64,000 nucleotides of DNA from Allobacillus saliphilus (lineage in GTDB: Bacteria; Bacillota; Bacilli; Bacillales; Alkalibacillaceae): assembly GCF_018138385.1 (NCBI RefSeq), contig NZ_JAGSIE010000016.1, positions 1 through 64,000 of the forward strand, in the 5' to 3' direction. The notes under the pieces are model-generated. The model saw nothing but the letters and a program-made list of their open reading frames with translations, did not search any database and had not been told where the DNA came from. The translations under genes were made by a program, and so were the position numbers. Shown here piece after piece: positions 26,845 to 37,309 of this stretch; position 1 is the stretch's first letter, and every line of letters begins with the position of its first letter.

Positions 26845-28020
26845 TCATAAAATGTATTTTTGTTCGTTTCTAATAATCTCAAGCGCTTTACCTAAAGTCA
26901 GTTGATTCTTTTCAGTAATTTCTTTTTTACGAGGAATCTCTTTATAAACACGTGAAAGATCCTGCCAATGGGTTGGTAATTGTACTGGGCTTTTCGGTTG
27001 CCATTTTTCAAGCCACTCTTTAGGTAATGGACCTTGTAACGTTTGCCCATCTAAATTAGCAATATTCCATAACTGCGCCCAAGCTCGAGGGACTACACGC
27101 CATATATCGTAGCCACCGCCACCGAGAGCAACCCATTTGCCATTACAATACTTATGCGCTAATCGGTGAACAAGTTTAGGGATTTCTTCGAAGATTTTCA
27201 TTGAACAGCACAAATGAGTTAATGGATCGTATGCATGGGCATCTGCTCCGTTTTGACTAATAATGATGTCCGGACGAAAATACTCCGTGACTTCTTCGAG
27301 AGATTTAGAATATACTTCTAGAAACGAATCGTCTTCGGTGAAAGCATCGATAGGTAAGTTAAACGAATAACCGAAACCTTCGTTGTGCCCACGCTCGTTA
27401 ACGTTTCCCGTGCCTGGAAATAAATATCTTCCCGTTTCATGAATTGAAAATGTACAAACATTTGGATCATCGTAAAACGCCCATTGAACACCATCGCCAT
27501 GGTGGGCATCCGTATCAACGTAGAGAACTTTTAAGTTATAATGTTCGCGCAGGTATTTGATGGCAATTGCCGCATCATTGTATATACAAAAGCCAGATGC
27601 TTTTCCTTTAAATCCATGATGGAGGCCACCACCAATATTGACTGCGTGTGTATAGTCTCCGCTCATGACAGCATCCACAGCTGTCAGTGTTCCTCCAACT
27701 AACTGAGCTGAAGCTTCATGCATATTCTCAAAAATAGGTGTGTCTTGTGTACCGATTCCATATTGCATACCTTGTTCTGATGACAACAAACCAACACTTG
27801 CTTTTTGTACAGCCTCAATATAGTTTGATTTGTGAATCAGTTTAATCTCTTCATCCGTCGCCATTCGAGGTGGTATGATTTGTTCATCGTCCAATGCCCC
27901 ACTAGCTTTGAGTAAATCATACGTAAGGACCACACGTTTTTGGTTAAATGGGTGGTCGTCCCTAAATTTATAACTTAGAAATGCTTCGGAAAAAACGAAA
28001 GCTGATTTGTGTGCATTCAT
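26845..28020 (-). CDS. acuC: histone-deacetylase-family protein AcuC
   Basis: A 391-residue zinc-dependent deacetylase of the HDAC/arginase-fold family. Key motifs are GGGLHHGFKG, DTDAHHGDGVQ (zinc and catalytic histidines) and QNGADAHAYDPL. B. subtilis AcuC deacetylates and reactivates acetyl-CoA synthetase. Its start codon overlaps the acuB stop by 4 bp, so translation is coupled. It is last in the acuA-acuB-acuC operon. No acsA gene lies in the window, but an acyl-CoA ligase (ytcI) is 11 kb away. Confidence 0.93.
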   Translation of the reverse strand: MNAHKSAFVFSEAFLSYKFRDDHPFNQKRVVLTYDLLKASGALDDEQIIPPRMATDEEIKLIHKSNYIEAVQKASVGLLSSEQGMQYGIGTQDTPIFENMHEASAQLVGGTLTAVDAVMSGDYTHAVNIGGGLHHGFKGKASGFCIYNDAAIAIKYLREHYNLKVLYVDTDAHHGDGVQWAFYDDPNVCTFSIHETGRYLFPGTGNVNERGHNEGFGYSFNLPIDAFTEDDSFLEVYSKSLEEVTEYFRPDIIISQNGADAHAYDPLTHLCCSMKIFEEIPKLVHRLAHKYCNGKWVALGGGGYDIWRVVPRAWAQLWNIANLDGQTLQGPLPKEWLEKWQPKSPVQLPTHWQDLSRVYKEIPRKKEITEKNQLTLGKALEIIRNEQKYIL

Positions 28021-28664
28021 TCGCTCATCCCCGGCAAATTAGGCCAAATTACATGATAGCCTTGTTTTTTTAATTCATCGATGATGGGCATTGGGTTCAT
28101 CGTTTGAACTCGTAATACAATTACTCTTTCACTTTGATCTTCTTTTGATGGATAGAGGAAGACAGAAGAAATATTCGTATTCCGATCACTAATAATTTGA
28201 GCGATTTTCGGTAATGTTCCTATTTTATTAGGCACACGAATTTCAATTTGGGAGCTTTGCTCGCGAATACCTGTTACTTGGATTAATGTGTAAAGAATAT
28301 CCTTTTCGGTAACAACACCAATAAGCTTATTGGCATGCGTGACTGGTACACAGGCAATTTCATAATCATAAAAAAGCGAAGCAATATCTTCGATGAAATC
28401 GAGTGGGTGTGCAGTAATCACCGGACTTGACATAATCGATTGAAGTGGACTTTCTAATATATCCAAGTTTTGTTCAGCTGCTAATATGGAAGGTGCTGCA
28501 TCACGGATATCTCGGTCAGAAACAATGCCGACAACTTGATCTTCCTCATCTGTAATGGGGATGTGTCGAATATGGTGCTCATTTAACAATTTTAAAGCGC
28601 TTTCAATTTTGTCTTGAGGGGAGAGTGTAATCACATCTCTACTCATAACTTCTTCGACTATCAT
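28017..28664 (-). CDS. acuB: CBS-ACT domain protein AcuB
   Basis: About 215 residues: a tandem CBS pair (residues 1-130, e.g. HIRHIPITDEEDQVVGIVSDRDI) followed by an ACT-like domain (about 140-212). It belongs to the acetoin-utilisation cluster; CBS pairs usually sense adenine nucleotides, but its exact role is unclear. Start taken as ATG at 28664 by comparison with the MIVEQIM start of B. subtilis AcuB. A TTG six bases upstream (28670) has better spacing to AGGGGCG and is a real alternative. Confidence 0.9.
   Translation of the reverse strand: MIVEEVMSRDVITLSPQDKIESALKLLNEHHIRHIPITDEEDQVVGIVSDRDIRDAAPSILAAEQNLDILESPLQSIMSSPVITAHPLDFIEDIASLFYDYEIACVPVTHANKLIGVVTEKDILYTLIQVTGIREQSSQIEIRVPNKIGTLPKIAQIISDRNTNISSVFLYPSKEDQSERVIVLRVQTMNPMPIIDELKKQGYHVIWPNLPGMSE
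28592..28605 (-). promoter_or_regulatory. possible catabolite-responsive element inside acuB
   Basis: Minus-strand TGAAAGCGCTTTAA differs at one base from the palindromic cre form TGAAAGCGCTTTCA. It lies about 60 bp into acuB, where CcpA binding could act as a transcriptional roadblock. The sequence also encodes ESALKL, so chance is possible. Confidence 0.5.
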
Positions 28665-28683
28665 TCTCAATCACGCCCCTTTA

Positions 28684-29322
28684 TTATAAAAAGAAATCTT
28701 CACGCCCCATGAAACGCATGGAGTCAAACAACTTAATGGATTCCGCATCTACATTTTTTCCGATACGGACGAGTAAGCAATTCGCAGGGTGAGAAACAAT
28801 CTCTGGGTCATCTGTAGACATCGGTTTTAAGCCACCATGGGCCATCATTTTTTCCATTACTTTGCGATATTCCCAAATACTTAGTCCTGTTGTTTTCATA
28901 TCCCAATGCCAATGATACTCCGTCGTAATTGTAATATAATTTTCCATGTAATCATCTCTCATGGATAGTTCCAAAATGGTGGAGCCAACCTTCATCCCAC
29001 GGTATTCGTGAGAGACTTCAATAGCCCCTAATTCCAGTAAATTATCCATTTTGTATGTTGCCCAACGCTCCATTGGATCCGGGTGTAAAAAAGTCGCATA
29101 GCCAATAATTTTATCCTCATCGCGAGCGATAATAATTCGACCTTCTTCAAAATCGGCAATTGAAAGAATTGCATCATACTGTTTTTTGGGCGGCCTGAAT
29201 GCTTTCAACCCATCATCAAAGTAATAATTTTTAAGCTGTTCTGAATCGACAGGCCCTTCAATGATAATTTCTTTATTATTTTTTTGAATGGTTTGACTGT
29301 AATATGTTTTAGCGTGTTCCAA
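28684..29322 (-). CDS. acuA: GNAT protein acetyltransferase AcuA
   Basis: A 212-residue GNAT-fold acetyltransferase. The acetyl-CoA-binding region is around EVSHEYRGMKVGSTILELSM. In B. subtilis AcuA acetylates the active-site lysine of acetyl-CoA synthetase and switches it off. TTG at 29322 is the start, with AGGTGGTG five to six bases upstream. It is first gene of acuABC on the minus strand, 13-19 bp before acuB. A TATAAT box lies at 29359-29364 with a poor -35. Confidence 0.92.
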   Translation of the reverse strand: MEHAKTYYSQTIQKNNKEIIIEGPVDSEQLKNYYFDDGLKAFRPPKKQYDAILSIADFEEGRIIIARDEDKIIGYATFLHPDPMERWATYKMDNLLELGAIEVSHEYRGMKVGSTILELSMRDDYMENYITITTEYHWHWDMKTTGLSIWEYRKVMEKMMAHGGLKPMSTDDPEIVSHPANCLLVRIGKNVDAESIKLFDSMRFMGREDFFL

Positions 29323-29358
29323 ATCGACACCACCTACAAAAATTACGACTTCAGTTCA

Positions 29359-29364
29359 ATTATA
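29359..29364 (-). promoter_or_regulatory. possible -10 box for acuABC
   Basis: Minus-strand TATAAT about 37 bp before the acuA TTG. No convincing -35 hexamer at 16-18 bp, so this is tentative. Confidence 0.4.
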
Positions 29365-29411
29365 ACAGAAGATGATTTGGAAAAATAGAAGGAGGAGAGA
29401 GGGAGTCATAT

Positions 29412-29453
29412 CATAAAAAAATGGCAAGTAGCTCACTTACGCTGCTTGCCAAT
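29412..29453 (-). terminator. terminator for the penicillin-binding protein gene
   Basis: On the minus strand TTGGCAAGCAGC/GCTACTTGCCA is followed by seven T. It separates this unit from acuABC. Confidence 0.88.
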
Positions 29454-29491
29454 AAGGTTCAAGTGAAAAGTTGTTATCAAAAGAAAGAGTA

Positions 29492-32400
29492 TTAATCGCC
29501 TTGTTCAATTTGTTCGTCTTTCTTATCGTCCCCACCGTTACCATTTTCGTTTCCACCGGAGTTGTCGCTTCCATTTGAATTTCCGCCGCTTGATTCTTCC
29601 TCTTTTTTATCTTCTTCTTTCTTTTTCTCTTCCTCTTTTTTCTTTTCCTCTTCTTCTTTCTTCTTTTGCTCTTCTTTCTTTTTCTTCTCTTCTTCTTTTT
29701 TCTTTTTCTCTTCTTCAGAGGTTACGTTTCCGAATATGACTGTACTGGATATGCTCGATTCTTTACCGTAAAAATTCACTGCACGAACAGCGTAAACTTT
29801 ATTTTTCGATGGAACACGTATTGAAGTTTCTGTCGTAGCGTCAATCTGTTTAAAGTCTCCACCTTTTTCATTAGCCATAAAGACGCGATAGCCAATCGCA
29901 TTACTGCTATCGTTCCATGTTAATGTGCTACCACTCATGGAAACACCACTTGGCGTACCAGGATTACTGTTCTTAGGTGATTCAGATTCAGGGACGACTA
30001 GATCTTTCCAAGCTTCGTTGTCCGGCAATAATTTACTGAGGTCATCAATCTGGAACCAAGCAGGTCCCATCTCTTCAATGAAATCAGGTTTAATGAAATA
30101 GCCTTGTTCAGTAAATTCTTCTGGAGTTGAATCGGCAGCTTCATACGTTTTATCACCGATTTTTACATAGTTACCTTTCTTGACACTGTCATCTTTTTCG
30201 GTCGGAACATGTTCGATATTAAAGAGATCTGTTTGAACTAATCCAAGTGCATGACAAGCCTCACTTGGAAGCTTTCCAGAAATCAAACAGTAGCTACGCT
30301 GCACGATTCCACCTGGGCTTTCATGTCGTTTACTTGGCGTTACAAGTTCTGGATCGACATCGGCTGCTGCATTAACCAACGCAGACCAGTAACCGGTATT
30401 ACGACTACTATAGCCAAGCGAACAACCACCAGGACAACTGTTTAGACTCATAATATTACTTTCTCTACCTGAAACATGTCCATTGGAGTCTAAATCATAT
30501 AATCCGTACCCGAACCATGTACCGATTGTCACATTTGGATTTGTACCAACAAACCATGCATCCGCAAAGTTTTGAGATGTACCTGTTTTTCCTGCCCAAT
30601 CTACACTTGGGTTATTCAGGCGGCTCTTAATATATGTTGCTGTACCGTTTGATATAACATCACGCATAACATCCAGCGTTAAATATGCTGTTTGTGGCGT
30701 GAAGACTTCGGTTTCTTGAACCTCATGCTCATAAACAGGGTTTCCATCTTGATCTACTATTTTTTCAATCATAAACGGTTCAGCTCGTTTTCCACCATTC
30801 GAAAAAGCTGTAAACCCACTTGTCACATCTGCAACTGTTGAATAGAAAGATCCTAATACTGCAGGAGGAAAATTTTCCGTTTGTGCTTCTTCGTTTGAAT
30901 CAGCAATTCCAAGTTTCGTTAAATATCTTGCTGGATTATTATCAACAGCTAGCAAACCACGCATGATACGAGCAGCAGGCAAGTTATGTGATTTCGCCAA
31001 TGCTTCTCTTGCTGTCACAATACCACGCTCTCTACCAGCATAGTTGGAAGGTGACCAATCACCAATCGAAAAGCCAATATCAGGAACAGGAGTTCCCGGT
31101 TGGAAAATTCCTAATTCAAACGCTGGTCCATAACCGAGCAATGGCTTCATCGTACTTCCGTTTGGTCGAGTGTTATAAAAAGCATAGTTGATATTGTCAT
31201 TTTTATAGCCACGTCCACCTACAAACGAAATAATTCGTCCTGTGCTGTTTTCAATCATACTCGCGCCTGTTTCAATGGGTATTTCACGAGTTTCAAGTTC
31301 ACCCGTTTGTGGGTTAGTAACCTGAACTGTTTTCGTCGGATAGAAGTGACCGTAATTTGCAGTAGCATCCTGCCAAGCGTCATAAATATCCTTGTTGATT
31401 GTTGTATGGATACTATAGCCTTTATGTTTCAAATCACGTTCTGCTTGTTCACGATATTCCGTACGAGCTTCTTTTTCTTCCACTGAATAAAATTCTTCTT
31501 TTGAATAACCATCATTCTTAGCTAAATGCAATGCCATTTTTTCGATGGCACGTTCTTCGATCTCGATTGTTAAATAAGGGTAATCTGAGAAAAGTGATTC
31601 CTTTTTATCTGTCAAACTAGCAATTACATCAAAGTCTCTTGCTTCATTATATTGTTCTTCGGTAATCTTTCCCGTTTCTAACATTCTGCTTAAAACAATA
31701 TTTTTCCGGTCTAAGCCATCCTGTAATGCTTTTTCTGATTTCTTTTCGCCACCTTGTAGAAACGGTGTATAAGCATAAGGGTTTTGCGGCATACCTGCTA
31801 TGTATGCTGCTTGAGCCAAGTTCAGTTCACTTGGTGATACATCAAACAGACCATCTGCAGCAGCTTGAATGCCGGCTATGTTTCTACCCGAAGAATCCCG
31901 CCCAAAAGGAACGATATTTAAATAAGCTTCTAACAATTGATCTTTCTCGATGAACTTCTCAATTCTCGAAGCAATCAATATTTCCTTTGCTTTTCGGTCA
32001 AAGGAAACTTCACTGGAAAGAATTTGGTTTTTTACAATCTGCTGTGTTAATGTACTACCACCCGTTTGGGAGTCAGCATTTGTGAATTCTTGTAACATCG
32101 CACGCATAATCGCTTTCGGTACGAATCCATTATGCTCATAAAATAATTCGTCTTCTGTTGCTATGACAGCATTTTTTACATGATCTGATACTTTATCTAA
32201 TGTTGTTTCTTCTCTATGGATGTCACTACGAAGCTTCCCCATATACACATCGTTCGCAAAGTAAATATGAGAAGTCTCTTCGTAGTCAAATACGAGTTGT
32301 TTCATTTCATCTTCATCTTCAACGGGCATATCATCTACCAATGAAGCGAAATATCCTAATCCGACGCCCCCTACGATGAATCCGCCTACGAGTCCGATGA

Positions 32401-32515
32401 CGATAAAGAATAATAAAATATTCCAACCAACATCTAAGCCGATTCGTGTAAAACGAGGAAACTTTCCGTCTTGAAAAAATTTCAGGAATTTATTTTTTGA
32501 TTCATTTGAACCCAT
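29492..32515 (-). CDS. class A penicillin-binding protein (PBP1A family) with FN3-like domain and Lys/Glu tail
   Basis: A 1007-residue bifunctional peptidoglycan synthase. One membrane span (about 31-57); a glycosyltransferase domain with catalytic E121 in ATEDELFYEHNGF and GGSTLTQQIVKN (152-163); a transpeptidase domain with S454-TMK457, S509-HN and K643-TGT. A fibronectin III-like module follows (about 850-925), then a low-complexity K/E tail and a G/N/S-rich acidic end (933-1007). AGGAGGTTTGAAG precedes ATG at 32515; the frame continues upstream without a site. The domain order resembles B. subtilis PonA-type PBP1, but location is next to tyrS. Confidence 0.93.
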   Translation of the reverse strand: MGSNESKNKFLKFFQDGKFPRFTRIGLDVGWNILLFFIVIGLVGGFIVGGVGLGYFASLVDDMPVEDEDEMKQLVFDYEETSHIYFANDVYMGKLRSDIHREETTLDKVSDHVKNAVIATEDELFYEHNGFVPKAIMRAMLQEFTNADSQTGGSTLTQQIVKNQILSSEVSFDRKAKEILIASRIEKFIEKDQLLEAYLNIVPFGRDSSGRNIAGIQAAADGLFDVSPSELNLAQAAYIAGMPQNPYAYTPFLQGGEKKSEKALQDGLDRKNIVLSRMLETGKITEEQYNEARDFDVIASLTDKKESLFSDYPYLTIEIEERAIEKMALHLAKNDGYSKEEFYSVEEKEARTEYREQAERDLKHKGYSIHTTINKDIYDAWQDATANYGHFYPTKTVQVTNPQTGELETREIPIETGASMIENSTGRIISFVGGRGYKNDNINYAFYNTRPNGSTMKPLLGYGPAFELGIFQPGTPVPDIGFSIGDWSPSNYAGRERGIVTAREALAKSHNLPAARIMRGLLAVDNNPARYLTKLGIADSNEEAQTENFPPAVLGSFYSTVADVTSGFTAFSNGGKRAEPFMIEKIVDQDGNPVYEHEVQETEVFTPQTAYLTLDVMRDVISNGTATYIKSRLNNPSVDWAGKTGTSQNFADAWFVGTNPNVTIGTWFGYGLYDLDSNGHVSGRESNIMSLNSCPGGCSLGYSSRNTGYWSALVNAAADVDPELVTPSKRHESPGGIVQRSYCLISGKLPSEACHALGLVQTDLFNIEHVPTEKDDSVKKGNYVKIGDKTYEAADSTPEEFTEQGYFIKPDFIEEMGPAWFQIDDLSKLLPDNEAWKDLVVPESESPKNSNPGTPSGVSMSGSTLTWNDSSNAIGYRVFMANEKGGDFKQIDATTETSIRVPSKNKVYAVRAVNFYGKESSISSTVIFGNVTSEEEKKKKEEEKKKKEEQKKKEEEEKKKEEEKKKEEDKKEEESSGGNSNGSDNSGGNENGNGGDDKKDEQIEQGD

Positions 32516-32628
32516 CTTCAAACCTCCTAAATAATCTAATTTATTATAGCATAGATTAATAGACACTACATATTACAAATTACCTGATAATTCAACGAAT
32601 GATATGAAGAGAATAATATTGTTTCTAG

Positions 32629-32657
32629 TTGAAAAATAAATATAGATATGCTTTAAT
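32629..32657 (+). promoter_or_regulatory. sigma-A promoter for the tyrS leader
   Basis: TTGAAA at 32629-32634, 17-bp spacer, TTTAAT at 32652-32657. Transcription should start near 32664, just before the T-box leader. Confidence 0.6.
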
Positions 32658-32663
32658 AAATGA

Positions 32664-32900
32664 AAGAAAATCATATATAAATGTATTGAAGAGTGAGAGT
32701 AGAACATGTCTTAGGAGCAACAGAGAGCTGGTGGTTGGTGCAAACCAGTCCGATTCATGATTCGAATTACGACTTGGAGCATTCTCTAATGAAAGTTAGA
32801 GACGGTAAATCCGTTATCTGAATGAGTGACAGCTAAATTCTGTAACTAGGGTGGTACCGCGATTCCCTCGTCCCTATGACTGGACGTGGGATTTTTTTGT
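32664..32900 (+). promoter_or_regulatory. T-box leader (tRNA-Tyr-responsive) controlling tyrS
   Basis: The conserved T-box core AGGGTGGTACCGCG is at 32848-32861. A terminator (CCCTCGTCC/GGACGTGGGA plus seven T) follows at 32864-32897 and can be replaced by an antiterminator when uncharged tRNA pairs with TGGT. The likely specifier is TAC (Tyr) at 32768-32770 in GAATTACGAC. Together with the promoter this fills the 425-bp gap between the divergent PBP and tyrS genes. Confidence 0.95.
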
Positions 32901-32916
32901 GTAAAAAAATATATAG

Positions 32917-34209
<1,293 letters not shown>

Positions 34210-34248
34210 GCCCGATAAGGAAGTAGAGACAAATTTAATGAAACATGA

Positions 34249-34290
34249 AAGCCCGAACAATTTTGATGTAATAAATTGTTCGGGTTTTTC
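34249..34290 (+). terminator. terminator after tyrS
   Basis: 12-bp stem CCCGAACAATTT/AAATTGTTCGGG followed by five T. Confidence 0.9.
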
Positions 34291-34310
34291 TAATTCTTGT
34301 TTGGCAGATG

Positions 34311-34401
34311 TTTCTTCAGCAGTCATCGACCAAACTTCAACAGTCATCCGCCAAACTTCAGCAGTCAGCAGCCAGCAGTCAAACCTCAACAGCCTGGCTC
34401 A
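34311..34401. repeat. degenerate tandem array, 21-bp period (four units)
   Basis: Units at 34311-34331, 34332-34352, 34353-34380 and 34381-34401. All are 21 bp except the third (28 bp, with a 7-bp cagcagt-type duplication). The consensus aaacttcagcagtcagcagc is shared with the array at 17212-17365. It starts 21 bp after the tyrS terminator. Confidence 0.85.
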
Positions 34402-34501
34402 CTATCCTAATCCATAATAGATTGTTTTTATTGTAGCCATGTCGAGACAGTAAACGTATGATAAAATGGTTATATATGAAAGAAAAGTGAGGGAATACAT
34501 A

Positions 34502-37255
34502 ATGAATTGGACGACGAACGGTCCAAATGGGCCAAAAGGCAAATCGAAAACGGTTGTTTTTAATCAAAATAAAATGACCTCTACTCAAAAGAAGAAAATC
34601 TTTAAATGGGGAACGATCTTTTTCTTCATCTTTCTTCTGTTACTAACCATTCCAGTCATCTTTAATTTTTTGACGAATTATATTTGGATGGAATCATTAG
34701 GCTTTGAATCTGTTTATACGACAACGTTGATTACAAAGATCAGTTTAATCGTTGCTGGATTCTTATTGTTTTTTATTTTCACCTATTTTACCCTTGCCGG
34801 GATGCAAAAAATTATTATTGATACAATCGGTAAGGCGAAGTTTATTCAACAAATCGGACCAAAAAAGATGGTTACATGGACCAATATCATTATTTCCATT
34901 TTAATTGGTTTACTTGGAAGTTTCATTGTCCAAAAAATTGGCTGGGAGCCTGTGTTAAAGGTGTTCAACCAAGTCAGCTTCAACCAAGCGGATCCGCATT
35001 TCGGACATGACCTTTCATTTTACTTTTTTACATTACCCGTGCTTAATTTCGTATTGAACGTTTTGATGATTCTTTCCTTAATTTTAGCGGGTGTCGCAGC
35101 TTTCAGTTATTTCATGTTTCAAGCATTTCATCACCGCATCGCTAAAATACAGTTAGCTTTTTACATGATTATTTTCGGACTATCATTAGCGGCTACACAT
35201 TACCTCGGTATGTATGATGCTTTATTTACTAATCAAGTAAATGCATTCCAAAAGAGCGCTGTTTATGGGGTAAGCTATACAGATGACGTCATTAACATTC
35301 CAAGTGCTTATGTACTTGCAGCAGTAACAGTGCTAGCAACTGGTTGGGCCGTAATAACGCTATTCCGTAAAAATTATATGCGGTTGATCATTCCGTTTGG
35401 TCTTTATTTACTTGTATTGTTCGGCAGTCAAGCAGTATCAGTAGTCGTTCAACAATTCATCGTCTCACCAAATGAATTCCAACAAGAGACCCCATATCTA
35501 GAAAAAAACTTAGCAATGACGCGCCAGGCGTACGAGTTGGAAGATATGGAAGTGAAAGATCATCCAGGAAATGCTTCGTTGGATGAGGAGATGGTCGAAC
35601 GAAATGAAATGACGATCAATAATATTCGAATTAATGACTCACGTCCTTTGAAGGATGTTTATAATCAAATCCAAACGTTCCGTACGTATTATGAGTTTAA
35701 AGATATCGATATTGACCGGTATATGATTGATGGCGAATACGAACAAGTATTTATCGGTGCTCGTGAACTAAGTATGAAAGATTTACCGGAGCAAGCACAA
35801 ACATGGGTAAACCAAAACTTACGATATACACATGGCTATGGTGTTGCAATGAGTCACGTAAATGAAGTGACAGCACAAGGGCAACCTGAATACCTCGTGA
35901 AAAACTTACCGACATCGGGTGAGATTGATGTAGAACGCCCGCAAATTTATTTCGGTGAACAATCGTATCCAACTGTCATCGTAAACTCAGCCGTGGATGA
36001 GTTTGACTATCCAGATGGCGAATCAAACGTATCTAATCGTTATGAAGCGGATACAGGGATTCCGTTCACTGGACTGAATCGATTACTCTTTTCATTGAAT
36101 GAGATGTCATTCCGGATGTTAGTGTCTGATCAAGTAACCGATGAAAGTCAGATCCTTGTCACACGAAACATTTTAGATCGGGTGAAACGCATTGCCCCAT
36201 TCTTTGAATATGAGGAAGACCCATATATTTATGTGCGGGATGATGGAAGTCTTGCATGGATTATCGATGCTTATTTAACAGATAGCCAATATCCATATGC
36301 AGAGAAATACAATGATAAAAATAACTATATTAAAAACTCGGTAAAAATCGAGATTGATGCTTATACGGGTGAAGTGAATTTTTACGTTGTAGATGAAGAA
36401 GATCCACTTGTCCAAACGTATGCGAATATGTTCCCGGATTTATTTACGGAAGACATTCCAGAAAATCTTCAAGCTCATTTCCGTTATCCGGAGCGGTTGT
36501 TCAGCATTCAAGCAGAAATGTATGGAACGTATCACATGGAAAACTTAGAAGTCTTTTATAATCGAGAGGATTTCTGGCAGTTCCCGACAGAGAAATATTA
36601 TGATTCAGATACCGAAATGGATCCATATTACGTAACGATGAAGTTACCAGATGCAGAACAAGAAGAGTTTATATTGATGATGCCATATACACCAAGGCAG
36701 CGACAAAACATGATTGCATGGATTGGTGTGCGAAATGATGGTGAGCATTATGGTGAGAAAATTGTTTATCGTTTTCCGAAACAACGGAATGTGTATGGAC
36801 CGCAACAAATCGAAAACCGAATTAATCAAGATAGTACTATTTCTCAAGAGTTGAACTTATGGTCGCAAGGGGGATCAAAAGTTATTCGAGGAAATCTTTT
36901 AGCCATTCCAATCGAAGACACGATGATGTATGTTGAACCCATTTATATCGAATCAAGTAATGAAACATCTTTACCGGAAGTGAAGCAGGTTATCATTGCT
37001 TATGAAGATTATATCGTGATGGAAGCGACGTTTGATAAAGCATTAAATCGAATTCTGACTTATATCGAATCGAATGCGGCACCTGATGAAATTGAAGAAG
37101 GTGAAGCAGGAGTACCGTTAGATGAAGCGAATGAGTTATTGAACGAATTCTCCGATTTATTTGAGCAATACCAGAATGCGTTATCGAATGGAGATTGGCA
37201 GGAAGCAGCAGACATCATGACCCAAATCGAAGAAAAATTGGCTGAAGTAGAATAA
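34502..37255 (+). CDS. UPF0182 family large membrane protein
   Basis: A 917-residue protein with about seven membrane spans in the first 320 residues, then a large, acidic, soluble domain (about 330-917). WMESLGFESVYTTTL near the start and the LNRLLFSLNEM segment are typical of UPF0182 (COG1615). Function unknown. The C-terminal 60 residues are strongly acidic. ATG at 34502 is preferred over the upstream in-frame codon because GAGGG lies nine bases before it. Single-gene unit. Confidence 0.88.
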   Translation: MNWTTNGPNGPKGKSKTVVFNQNKMTSTQKKKIFKWGTIFFFIFLLLLTIPVIFNFLTNYIWMESLGFESVYTTTLITKISLIVAGFLLFFIFTYFTLAGMQKIIIDTIGKAKFIQQIGPKKMVTWTNIIISILIGLLGSFIVQKIGWEPVLKVFNQVSFNQADPHFGHDLSFYFFTLPVLNFVLNVLMILSLILAGVAAFSYFMFQAFHHRIAKIQLAFYMIIFGLSLAATHYLGMYDALFTNQVNAFQKSAVYGVSYTDDVINIPSAYVLAAVTVLATGWAVITLFRKNYMRLIIPFGLYLLVLFGSQAVSVVVQQFIVSPNEFQQETPYLEKNLAMTRQAYELEDMEVKDHPGNASLDEEMVERNEMTINNIRINDSRPLKDVYNQIQTFRTYYEFKDIDIDRYMIDGEYEQVFIGARELSMKDLPEQAQTWVNQNLRYTHGYGVAMSHVNEVTAQGQPEYLVKNLPTSGEIDVERPQIYFGEQSYPTVIVNSAVDEFDYPDGESNVSNRYEADTGIPFTGLNRLLFSLNEMSFRMLVSDQVTDESQILVTRNILDRVKRIAPFFEYEEDPYIYVRDDGSLAWIIDAYLTDSQYPYAEKYNDKNNYIKNSVKIEIDAYTGEVNFYVVDEEDPLVQTYANMFPDLFTEDIPENLQAHFRYPERLFSIQAEMYGTYHMENLEVFYNREDFWQFPTEKYYDSDTEMDPYYVTMKLPDAEQEEFILMMPYTPRQRQNMIAWIGVRNDGEHYGEKIVYRFPKQRNVYGPQQIENRINQDSTISQELNLWSQGGSKVIRGNLLAIPIEDTMMYVEPIYIESSNETSLPEVKQVIIAYEDYIVMEATFDKALNRILTYIESNAAPDEIEEGEAGVPLDEANELLNEFSDLFEQYQNALSNGDWQEAADIMTQIEEKLAEVE

Positions 37256-37263
37256 TTCATATT

Positions 37264-37296
37264 AAAACTCCTCATTCATCACGAATGAGGAGTTTT
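37264..37296. terminator. bidirectional terminator
   Basis: 14-bp stem AAAACTCCTCATTC/GAATGAGGAGTTTT with a 5-base loop between the UPF0182 gene and the convergent peroxiredoxin gene. Confidence 0.92.
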
Positions 37297-37309
37297 AATG
37301 ATGGGTTGA

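Noticed and set aside
26878-26892. cre-like AAGCGCTTTACC near the acuC end
   Set aside because: It lacks conserved outer bases of cre and lies at the far 3' end of the gene; coding sequence explains it.
29562-29771. Ser/Phe-rich frame opposite the penicillin-binding protein tail
   Set aside because: It is the mirror image of the Lys/Glu codons and has no start signals.
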